A stretch of DNA of 64,000 bases from Watersipora subatra. Taxonomy: Eukaryota; Bryozoa; Gymnolaemata; Cheilostomatida; Watersiporidae. Location: NCBI RefSeq assembly GCF_963576615.1, contig NC_088708.1, positions 62,660,672-62,724,671 on the forward strand, in the 5' to 3' direction. Within the stretch, counting starts at the first letter, position 1. Each line of letters opens with the position of its first letter. The position numbers and the translations under genes are program-made. The notes beneath the pieces were generated by a model that was not told where the DNA came from, did not search any database, and was given only the letters and a program-made list of their open reading frames with translations. Below are positions 50,001-62,000 of this stretch, one piece after another.

Positions 50001-53000
50001 AATGTTTCTATGAAGTTTCCGAAGCTGTTCTAAATGTTTAACTCTAATGCCCATTCTCCGGTTTGGCTGAGAACCGAAATTATGTTCAAGATCCAAAAAG
50101 ACAAATCTAAAATTTTTTGATCAAAAACCGAGTTGGTTGAGAGCCGAAACATTTGAAAACCAAGGTTCTATTGCATGCCTTAAAACATGGTTATTAGCAT
50201 CAGGAATTATATTGGGCACCTGCAAACAGATAGCAAATTCTGGCCTAATAAACCGATTATTTTTGACATCCTTTTAATCCCTAAAAAACTCAAGCCATAT
50301 CTAGTGTGACTTAGAGCAAACTCCTATCTCGTTCAATTTTCTGAGTGCATGTCTCACAAATATGCTTTGCATACAACGTGAAAGAATTGAAGGAATAAAC
50401 TATATTGTAAATTATCACTGTTTGTACTGAAACACTCTAAAAAAGATTTTGATTGGACTAGCCTGTGAAATTTGTTTTTTATTTTAATAATTCATCTATA
50501 TGTAGTTATACTCTTTGATGAGTTCATAATAGGTATTGCAACTGAATCCAGCCCTTACTAGTGTAAATGCATAGACATACAACTCTCTGAAATAGCTCTG
50601 CTAAAGAAAGATACGTCATGGTTTAATCATAAGAAATATGTGCTTGATAACATGAGAAGCAAGAATGATGGTTATAGCATACACCACATGTTCTGTATTA
50701 AAATAGAACAGTTCAGTGTACTTATCTGCAACTGGTGTAACAAATCAGAGTTAGGCAGCCATAAACAATGATCGTGTTATAGCATAAGCTATCATTTAAA
50801 GAACACTTTAACAACTTGACTGCCACTGAGTGCACGTCAACACTATGTAAGACTTAACATCATTTATAGTTACCTGGTAGCCAGTAATAATTCCATTTGG
50901 TTGCTGAGGTTCAGTCCACGACACACTGATGCAGCTCAAGTTAAATGGTTTCACCGAAACTCCAACAGGTCCTGGCTCTGAACAAAAAAAACCCACAAGA
51001 TTTATTTGCGCATTCATTCTTTGAGCATATATGGCATGTAAAAACTTGATAAAAGACATACTAAGCATAAGTCCATTTGAGTGAATCAAAATTGTGAGTT
51101 GACTATAAAATTTATTTAGATAAATAACTGAAAGAATTGCTTCCTAAGACACTCACCAAGTTCTCCAGTTTTAACTACGAGAGATCCAGTAATAAAGAAA
51201 CCTTCATCATTCACAGCATTATACACAATAGTATAGTAGGTAACAGCATTCAAGTCATCTATGGGCTGATTGTCTAATGTGTAGTCAACAGATCCATTCA
51301 GTTTATACTGTCTGAGTGTAACATCTCTGCAGTTAGCCAGAATATCCTGTAAGAAAGAGGTATGCAAAATCTAGTAGCATTAAATACAAACTACATCTAC
51401 ATGTGTTTTAATAACAGTGCTTCTCTCTAGAAGTTTGTATGGGAATAAAACAGAATATGGTCTCATAGAACTCTCTTTTGCAGTAGCAAAATCTCCCTTT
51501 ATATATGTAATTTAAAAACATGCAAACAAAATGAAACAAGAACTTCAAATTAAACACTTCAAACAATTTATATTTACATGTTACATTTTTTGAAAAATCA
51601 ATAAGGTTAAGTACATAGTTTCATTATATCTGTCACCTTTTTAGGAATGTACATTAGAACTCTTCTCCTGTGATATTCAGAGTCATCCTGTTTGTAACTT
51701 GTCTCTGTGATGTACTTTGATAAGTTTGAAGGTAGAGTAGGAACTGCAGAGTATAACAGAGTACAAATAAGTTTAATTATATTTAACCTAAACTTTGCAA
51801 TTTGGTCACCCGGTCAAGCTTGTGGAAGAAAAGTGCTTCTTCTCATCTTTAAAGTAAAACCTGATTGTAGAGTTGCAAAAATTTAAATTAGGAAACTGTA
51901 AGTTGTGCTGATAAACCAATATAGGTGAGGATATAAATAGAGATATAACCAAAAGAGTGTAGACCTTTTTAGTGATGGTTTGAGGTAACACCAACCCAAT
52001 TCTGATAACTGACTAGCCATTTTACATCAAACTCATCACTCTGTTTGATGACATATTGATAATTAAAAGCTGATAGCCCTTAAAACTAACAAAAGTACAA
52101 AATATGATAGAGAACCACAAATTTTTACATACTACAAATATAAACCAATTAATAGTACTATATTTTAGGCCTTTTTGTTAAATTGACTATTGTATTTGCT
52201 ATGATAGAATGGAAAGGAGGCAACTATGTTACATTTTAATCTTTTCACACGTCTATTTCAACACGAGAAAACGCTGAAGAACCAAAATGAAACTATGACA
52301 AGTGATTGATCTGGGGTTTTGTTGAAAAAACTGTCTAAGAGACAACTGAAAGTGTTTAATCTAGTAGTTGAATGTCTGAATATGTTGATATCGGTGTTTC
52401 ATTGCTGTACCTAAACCTTTCAAGTTCTATAAATATTATTGTATTTATTAAGCTACGGTTCGGGGGATGGTTACTAAAGCAAAGTTTGCGTTTCAAACGT
52501 TTGAGAATGTGGAGAGTGTTTCATTGTTGTACCTAAACCTTTTAAGTTCTATATATATATTTGTATTTATTAAACTACGGTTCAGGAGCTGGTTACCAAA
52601 GCAAGTTTTCAGTTTTAAAAATAATGAAACTAGTAACTTTTCAAATATTAAAATAAGCTACATCTGGCTTTTACATGTATGTTGGCTCATTATATCTTTT
52701 ATGTAAATCATCATTAAGGATTAAAAGACATGCCAAACACTATACAAGTAACTCACCATCACAGTCAGTAGTGACTGAAGGAGCAGCAGTTGAGTTACTA
52801 TTTCCAGCACTGTTGACTGATCTTAGTTCACATTCTACTACTTGATAAGGAGAAAAGTGGCAGAGTTGATACTGTCTCTTTTCTGCAGAGTTTTCTATGT
52901 CTGTCCATGAATCATCATCATTACACTTGTGCTGTCAAATTATAAAGTAGAGCAGACTCAAACAACTCATTATAGATATTTTCAAAATCTGTCGGCTTCA

Positions 53001-56000
53001 CTTGAAATCAATATGGTTGTTGTAAAATTTTCTCAGCTAAATATGAAAGCATTTTTCGATTGATTCCTTGACTAAATTAGCTTTATTGTGATCATAAAAA
53101 ACTAGAATAACAGGTAAACAATTTTTGAGCTGATTCTGAATAATTAAATTACAAAGATTAAACCCTAGAAAATATGATAGGTATCAAAAATATTTAGCGT
53201 TAAACAGGGTGTGACACAAGTATTTGTTTGGTCCTGCAGTTATTTATAGACTTGGAGTTGTCTGTTAGACGTTGCCTTCAGCACTCTGCCCCATACAGAG
53301 CAATTTACAAGTATTGACTAACCATGATTGCAATTGTAAGTAAATATGCATTTGGTTATCAGTCTTTAAAAACATTGAATTATTTGCAAATAAATATAAT
53401 GCATCAAGCCAGTACTGTTACTGCTTTATATGTCATGCATGCTCTTGTTTTCCAGTCAACAAGGCATACCTGATGAAACTATATCAACCTTATGCACAAC
53501 CCTTGTCCAGGCTGAAGCTATCATACATTTAATTATTCTACAGTTGGGTGTAGGAATAATGAATAACATATCTAGTTGATCACATACCCTTATAAGTATA
53601 GAAGCTACTAAAACCCTACATATCAAACACACCTAGCTCATGTTTTAATATTACTACAATCCTTGAAATAACAAAATTCATAACTACTTGAGCTATAATC
53701 TGATCTTTTATAAATAATTATAATAATAATTTGGTCTAACCTGGTAGCCTGTGATTGGTCCATTAGGCCACCAAGGAGGTAGCCAAGAGAGAGTTATACA
53801 CGTTGAGTTATTGACCATGCTACTAACTGATGTTGGGTACAACTGAGGACCTACAACAGAATGTATGCAGCATTTCAGCCTATTGAATCAATCCTGTCAT
53901 GGTTTCTGACAATAGACTGTCGGTATAACTATTTTAGCAGACATTTTATTCTTTTCTACCAGGTTGATTTAACAATTTTTGCTGGCTATTTATAACAACA
54001 ATATATGTATAAAATGTCTTGAAATATGCACCAGCATGTGAAAGGTCACCTGCTGCTTCAGAAATTTTCACGCTTTTTTTAATCAAGAAATTTAACGCCT
54101 TTTGATGTTTCATAATTATTTATCTTTCTAGGACTTTCCATTGTGTTACATTTTAGAAAGAAATAAAAATAGTTCAAATAAAAGTGGCTGCCTACACCAC
54201 CAACAAAGCTTTTTGTCTAAAACACCTTTTTGATTTACTAAAATTATGTGACATGCATTAAATATATTGTAAAAGTTTTGTGCGCTACCTTTACTGCTCC
54301 ACAAGCATAAAACTCAGTGCAAAAGTTTCTACATATATTTGTCTGCTTTGTTCATAAAAGTTTACAAGAGATAGCATGCAACATGTAATGAACAGGCGCA
54401 GAGAAGCTCTGCCCTTTGATCGGGGAGCGTGCTCTTATATAGTGAGAGGCCCCGCCTCCTGTTCCACCTGGCTAGACTCAACTGGTTTGGCTTGGCTCGG
54501 CTTGGACCAAGTCTGGCTCAATATGACTTGTACAGCCCACAACACACTCCCCTGCATTGGCGACTACGGTCTCCAATTTATGTCCCCTGAGAGAGTCATA
54601 TTGGCAGGTGCCACAGTGGAGGCGCTCTCTTTTATCTCGGAGGAGTTGTCGATCCTTGCCCCCCAAATTATTCTTTTCGAAGCGCTCATGGCAGTCACTC
54701 GGCAGATTTTGTCCACCCCTTCAGTTAAGGCTTTCTTCAATAGTGCCTCCGAGCCCTCGTCGTTTATTTCCAGAATGACCGACTCGGAGTGGCTTATGTT
54801 AGCTTCGTTCATGGTCTTTTCTTCTTTTCTATTTCCCTTACTGTAACAGGCTATGATATTTTCCTCAGCTTCTTAATAGCCTTTTGTGACCAAAGTCAAT
54901 AGTTCTTGTAGAAAGGTCTCGCAGGCCCTGTCCATGTTCTCCAGTAAACTGATAGTGCTCAGAGTGAACGAGTGCTTTAATAGGAAGGTTTTGGTAGCGG
55001 CTGTGAGAGCCGTTTTACCGCTTTCCTTTTTGACCTCCAGACTGCTTTTTGGTGACTCTAATAAATAGGATATCTCATTTCCATACTGACCTGGCCTCCT
55101 AGTAGCTCTGGCCGCCCTAGGGTTGAGCTGGACCGGTTCCGATGGGACTATTTCAGTCGGTACTTTTCCGAGCTCAGCTGGAGAAGTCACGGGTTCTGAC
55201 GCAGCCGTCTTGGATTCGGCCTAATCTTCTGCCGGACTCGATTCTTGACTTTTTTTTTCTGTGGCAGTCAACTGTTTTTGCAACAATTGTCCTCTGTTCA
55301 CGATTTCTTTCGACTTCCAAGAGCAGTTTCTGGGTCGGTGTGTTGTAGCATTGGCAGGGGTTCGCTTAGAGCCTCTTCCAGACTCTTTTCTGCCCTGTCT
55401 GATCTGGCCTCTTTCAGGTTGGGCCTCATTGGCTCCAAGGTGGCTGGGGCCTGTCCTAACTTTTCTGGGCAGGAGTGGTTAGGCTTAGTCTTTCCTCCCT
55501 TTGTATCATTGACTGGCCCTGCTTTTCCACCAAGTATGTGTGATTGCTTTTAGGGTGATGTGCAACTTGGGGGTGTGCTTCCCGTTGCCTGCGCTTGTTC
55601 GTGAGCATTGCCCAATTGCCAAGTGCAAATAGCGGAGCCTCCTTTTTGTCTTTTTGTCGGATTTATATCTGGATTTACCGCAGGTCTTCGGGTACTGTTT
55701 ATAAACTCCGTTGTGCTCTTAGCGCGTGTTCATGAGTTAAAAATAATTCGTTCGGCGAGGATGGATTTTCAGCTGGTCTGGCAACTTCAGCTCGCATCTC
55801 AGCATCAGCATATTTGCTGTTTCTTTAGTTGCAAAGTGGTGGGGGGGGTGGCTCGATACGCTCTCATCCGCTGGGGAAATAGCACATCATATTCATCCTA
55901 TTCTTAGGCTAGCATTAGTGCCCGTAGCAAGTCTCCCAGTCTTCAGTTATTGCTTTCCACTATTCCGGTTGCTTGTAGAAGGTGGGGGGGTTGTGAGTTT

Positions 56001-59000
56001 TCTCTGAGCTCGAGATTTGGCATAGTTTGGCAATCAGCTTGCTTTTGAACTGTGCCCCCGCGTCTGTGTGAATCTGCTCTGGCAATCTCAAGTAACAGAA
56101 TACCCGCTCATCCAGGGTGTTTGCTACTACTGGTGCTGTCACGCCGGGCAGTGTCAGCAAGTCTCCCCACTGGATAAAGTGAACTGTGAGGACCAGCACC
56201 TATTTGTTCATATTCAGCGTGGTAGGGAGTAGGCAGACCAGCTCGATGGATACCTTTTGCCAAAGCCTGCTCGCATATAGCCCATGCCACCCTCCAGCTA
56301 TCCTGGTTTCTTCATTCTTTGCGGCCTGGCACACATCACAACTCTTTACTAGCCATCTGACAGTAAAGTTAAAGCCTGGCCAATACTATTTTAACTGGAG
56401 GCAGCTTGCCGTTTTTCCTATCCCAGAGAAGGCCTGAGCGTGTGTTTGCTACACTAAAGTTTCCCTCATGGCTGGCGGACAGACTGCGCACCATCTGACA
56501 CCGTTCTGAGGGGCCAAACGTGCCTCTAACACACCATCTTGCCGAATGCGGAGAGGACTTCGCATGCGGTTGAGCACGTCCCGTTCTCTGCTTCCTACTT
56601 CCAGATGTTTGACTGGCACTTCGTTTCTTGTAGTGACAGCCTGATACATAATGGCCACTGGCCCATTTCCAGTGGCCTGTAGTTTTACCGATTTTTTCCT
56701 TCGGCTCAGCTCTCCAGATGTCATCTGTGCTGTTATAGGTGTCGGGCATCCTCTTGTCCAAAACTCAGATAAGGGAGGGGGTCGGCAACCCTCTAAAACC
56801 ATCGTTATTGCATAGGTTCAATCCCGCCATGGTTGGGGAGAGAGTCCTGTTCAAGCTACCAATCGATGTTCCGGGGTATGCAATGTTGCCCAGGTTCAAT
56901 CCAGCCTTGTCAAGGGCGAGAGTCCCATTCAGGCATTTTGTCAATACCCATGTGGCTGGCATCCCTCGTTATTTGGCCAATTGCTTCCTTTAAGGCCACC
57001 ATCCCTTTGTTTGATGCTCACACACTGCCAGCAGTCTTTGCAGGTCTGCCTATTTTAGCCACCTGCGTTGCCATGCTTTGGGCCTGACCTGTGCGATAGC
57101 AAGTACCAGAACTCTGCCAAGATCTCGAGCCATCGAGCTACTTGATTCAAGGATTCCTTCCTTTGGCATAGCCATCGAAGAGAGGCGTGGTCAGTTTAGA
57201 CGAAGAATTTTTGGCCGTACAGATAGGGTCCAAAATGCTTTACGGGCTTGATGACTGCAAAAAGTTATCGTCCGGTGACGCAGTAATCGCGCTGTGAGGG
57301 AGAAAGTCTTGCTGTAGAATGCAATGAATTTTCCTCGACCCTCTTGAATTTGAGTCAGCACGGCTCCTATCTCGTGTCCACTTACATCAGTATCCAGAAT
57401 GTACTATTTCCGGGGATCTGAATAGCTTAGGACCGGTGCTGAGCTGATTCTGCTCTTCAGCTGGTCAAAAGCGGTTTGTTCCTTGTGGTTCCATTTCCAC
57501 GGTTCCCCTTTGGCCATCAACCGATGCAAAGGTGGCTATTGTGGCGAACTATGGGATATACTGTCGGTAGTAGCCAACAGTCCCCAGAAATCTCTGAAGT
57601 TCCTTATTCCCGTGCAGTTCGGCCACTCAGTGTCTGTCTGCACTTCTGATGGGTCTGTGGAGACCCCATCTTGGCTGACGATGGGGTCCAGGTATCGTAT
57701 CTTATATTGCAGCAGCTTACACTTTGAGGGCTTTAGTTTTAGTCCAGCCTTGTGAAGTCTCTGAATGACCTCTTCGAGATGGCGGAGATGCATATCAAAA
57801 TCTGTTGCAATGACCATAATGTCATCAAAGTACAACAACAGCAATCTCCAGTGAAGATAATGCAGGATGCGTTCCATAAGCCTCTGGAAAGTGGCCGGAG
57901 TAGAGCTCAACCCAAAGGGCACCTCACCTTTCACTTCCACAAGCTAGTCCTGGTAAAAAAGGCTATTTTTTCCTGTGGGTTTGCTTGCAGCGGCACTTGC
58001 CAGTACTCGCTGACGTGGTTGAGCGTGCTGAAATATCAGGTGCCTGACAGGGCATCCAGACTAGCATCAATCCTGAAGAGGGTTATGCATCCTGTTCAGA
58101 AACGGCATTTAATCGCTGGCAGTTGATAAAAAAGCGCTATTTCCCATTCTTCTTTTTAATCAGGACTACAGGGGAGCTCCTAGGTCCACCGGCTGGCTCG
58201 ATTAGGCCTTTGGAAAGGAAGTCCGGCACCTGTCGTTCAGCCTCTGCCTCCTTCATTGACCCTAGCTTGTAAGGAGGTGGTCTGATTGGTCGAGTCCCTT
58301 CCTTGAGAGATATTGAGTCCTCCACCTCAATGGTCTGTCCTATGTCCCCGTCCCCTGTGCTAAACAGGTCGGCATAACGGTTCAGCAGGGTGGCCAGCCT
58401 TGTTGTTTGACCTGTTTATACACAGTTTGGCTGGGCCGCTTGAAGCAACTCCTCCAGGTGAGCCGGCAGTCAATTGGTTGGAGTCGAACCAACTGTCCAC
58501 AATAGGGAATCATCCACTTTGAACCATGGAGTGTGTACTTCAGTACATGTGACAATGGTGGTACCGGGCTTAGGAATCAGCGGCTGTCCCGTAGTGTTCA
58601 GGCATCTGGCTATGACTTGGCCTTTGAGCGCAGGCTGATTCAAGCTGCTTGCTACAGGGGGTCTGTTGGGGAACCCCTCAATCGGTCACATAGGACAATA
58701 GTTCTAAGTGGTGATGCAGCAGTGCAGTTTCATCTCTGTCCGGGCTGAAACCACAACCTTCATGATGACTTGCACTTTGCTATGAATCAGCCATCTGTGC
58801 TTGTCAGTGCACAATAGCAGTTTTCTGTCCACTCGAACCACTGACTGCACAAGTTCCAAAGAACATTGATGTGCCACTAAGAGCTGCATGCCCAAAAAGG
58901 CATCTTCACTTAATTGGCTGACCACAAAGACCTCCTCGGTCTTAACTTGTCTTAATCGAATTGGCAGCCAAATAATGCCGTAGGATGGAAATCTAGTCCC

Positions 59001-62000
59001 ATCGGCTAACAGACCATGACTGTCACTTTCCTCCAGTTGTTCCCGCACAGCTCCTGGCAGTCGGTCAAACACTCGCTTGTTCAACAGGTTTGTTGTGCAA
59101 CTTGTATCTAGCAAAAATGGTATGTGCTGACCTTCCACTCTTCCGGGAAGAAAGTAACTAGTTGAGTGGAGTCAGCTGAGAGCTTGCACCATCATTGGTC
59201 AGCTCCTGCAGAGAACTCGTTGAGGGGTTTTTGACACTCTTCCTTTGTAATTAGATGAAATTGGTTCCTGGGGTTGCCTGGTTTTTAGGGTCGACCTGTG
59301 CTCCTATCAAGCGCTGTCCCTGAGGTGGGAAGGGTGCTGGCCCTGCTGCTTTTTGACAAGCTTTCGACTCTCCCGTTCGGTAGGATGGCTTTGATGGTTG
59401 TCAGTGTCTTGGGCGAGGAGGATCTGGTGGTCACTTCACTGCGCTTTCAGCTATGTCTCTGTTGTTTGCATAAATGGCCGTAGGCTGTGTCCGAGACCGG
59501 GAAAGGTTTTAAGTTGGCCTCGCTCAAGGACTGATAGTAGCTTTATGTCTTCACAGGATCCTCCTGGGCACAAAACTCTCTCAGCTTAGTCCTCGCTGGG
59601 CAAGACCATTTTTCAGTGTTTCCTAGTTTCCGGGTGACTGTCAGGTTTCTGAGGTTTTTTTTGGCCTTTGCACAGGCATCCACCAGAGCTACTGTTGTAG
59701 GCTTCCTTTGTTTCCCAAAGCCGGTTTTGGATGATGGGGGCAGTTCTAGCAAACATGCCCTCCTCCGCCACGCTCCAGCAAAGGGTGGCTTGTGGGCTCC
59801 TCCCCCTTCTCGAGATTGGACTTGCTCCTGAAGTTGCTTTACCATTTCTGTAAGAGATTGGACCAATCTTGCAACTTGCCCCATAACTTCCGTCTTGACC
59901 GAGTTTACTTGGTTAGGAGGCCAACCTTCCACGGCTCGCACAAAAGAGCCAGCAAGCTTGCACTCTCTCCCCTGTATCTAGAGGTAGTCGTTCCCAAACC
60001 AAACAACATCTGCTGGCATGGGTGTTGGTACTGCCAAACATTGTCATTGCTAAACAGGGTCTCCCAGTGAGCTGCAAAATGTCTTCATGGTCATGTCTTT
60101 TGGTGAGGGTTTGGGAGGTATCCGTACGCAATGCGTACTAGCCTCTTCACCTCCATGAAGTGCTACTGAAGTGACGTTTTCCGCCTCGTTTGAGGCTGTT
60201 GAGTCGGCTCAATGTCTACTTGACAGATAGCCCAACCCTTGCCTGAAGAGCGTTGAATACAAACTCTGGGCTCTCGGCCCATTCACAATCCTCAGCCTGT
60301 TTGCTCAGCACCTCTAGGAGGTGTAGCAGAGTTGCTTCTTTTACCCAGCAATTGGCTTCGGCCACCTCCAGGAAGCGAGCAATGAAGTACTTCACGTCCC
60401 CTTTTCCCGTGTATTAGAAAGTCTTAAATTGATGTGCTGGCTCTTGAGGTCTTGGCATCAGCAATACCTGTTCTAGAGCCTCGACTGATTGAGCGGGGCC
60501 TGAATCGAAGCTCATTATCCTCCTGTTAGCCATGTGTTTAGCGGGAGATCTCCAAGCAGGTTGCTGCCGCTTCTATGGAAGTTTTTCTACTCTCTCTTTT
60601 TGTTTGTTGTCTTTTCCCTTGGAAAGCAGCTTAGTTAGTGAGGGGTTCCCAGTAGGTTTCTGCCACTTGTATGGCCGTGCTTCTACTGGCTCTCTCCTTC
60701 CATGTTATCAAGTGACTTCGTACTGCCATTTTGCAGGCAGGACTTACACAGCTCTCTCTGGGTTTCTTTCTGCTGCCACTTTGAAGGCAACAGAAAGTTC
60801 TTCCAGCAGGAGCTGCGCTAACATTTTTTAAGCAGGCCCTACTTCGTGCTTCCTGGGTTTCTTTCTATTGCCACTTTGAAGGCGGCAGAAAGTTCTTCCA
60901 GAGTGAGCCTTGAGGTGAAGCTCGTTGGGGATCACCTTATATCACTGCTGCTACCAGTGTTATAGTTTTGTGTGCTACCTTTACTGCTCCAATAGTGCAA
61001 GACTCAGCGCAAGAGTTTATACATATTTTTGTTTAGATAGCATAGCATAGCAATAGATAGCATTCAACATGTAATGAACAGGCACAGAACAGCTCTGCCT
61101 TCTGATCGGGGTGTGTGCTCTTATACAGTGAAAGGCCCTGCCTCCCGTTCTACAGGGGTGGACTTGGCTAGCTTGGCTTAACCTGGCTCGGATCGAGTCT
61201 GGCTCAATATGACTTGTAGAGTCCACAACAATACCTGATTAAACAGTGCCTTTTGGAGAAAAAATGAGGTCAACCCTTGGCAAAACATTTTAAGATATCT
61301 TAATTATAGCACATATTTTGATAAAAATTAGCATCATTAAAGTAATTTAGATGACAAAACAATGATGCAGCTAAAACCAAATAATTGAAATTAAACTTAC
61401 TTGAGTTTGTTAAAGTAACTATTATAACGAATAATTTGTTTTTTTTTAAATGTTTGACAAAATACATGCGAAAAAATTTATAATAGTTGAAAGAATGCTT
61501 CATGTTGTCAAAAACACTTCATGAGGAGAGTTAAAAATATGCTTCATGTTGTTAGAGCTAGGTAATAATCCATAGCATTTTGCATGATAGACCCCTCAAA
61601 AGGTATACTATAGAAAATACAATTTGCTTACTTGTGCAGAACAAATAATTTTATATTAGTTTACATCAGCTGGAGCAACACAGAGCACTAAGTAGGCAGC
61701 TATTAAACATTATTAGAACTTTAGCTAATTGAGCATTAGTGTAAACAGCAGAATAAAAAACTTTAACTTGATACTCTGTAATGTTGCTCAGTTTATCTGA
61801 TTTAATGCCTAAAAATATTAAAAGGCACAAATTAACTGGACTTTATTTTACTGACAAGCAATCATCAGACTTACTTTTTTTGCCCAAATTAACTTTATAT
61901 AGCCGAAATTTATAAAAATTATTTTGCGAGAATGGTTAAAAAATTCTTACAAGATGAAAAATGTAACAAGCCGCTTAATCATTGCTCAACTAATTGCCAA

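Larger units (their letters stand above)
54274..61230 (-). mobile_element. Ty3/gypsy LTR retrotransposon, complete in outline but defective
   Basis: About 6.96 kb on the minus strand, bounded by direct long terminal repeats. In order on the minus strand: 5' LTR (61230-60964), primer binding site, Gag, aspartic protease, reverse transcriptase, RNase H, integrase, an extra 3' segment, polypurine tract, 3' LTR. Integrase following RNase H places it in Ty3/gypsy. Frames are broken by stops and frameshifts, and the LTRs are visibly diverged, so it is old and inactive. It is much richer in G and C than the host intron. No 5-base target duplication was found. Same orientation as the phosphatase gene. 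Confidence 0.9.

Noticed and set aside
54376..54846. 156-codon plus-strand frame across the 3' LTR and adjacent region
   Set aside because: It lies on the strand opposite the retrotransposon's genes, and GC-rich coding DNA often leaves the reverse strand open.
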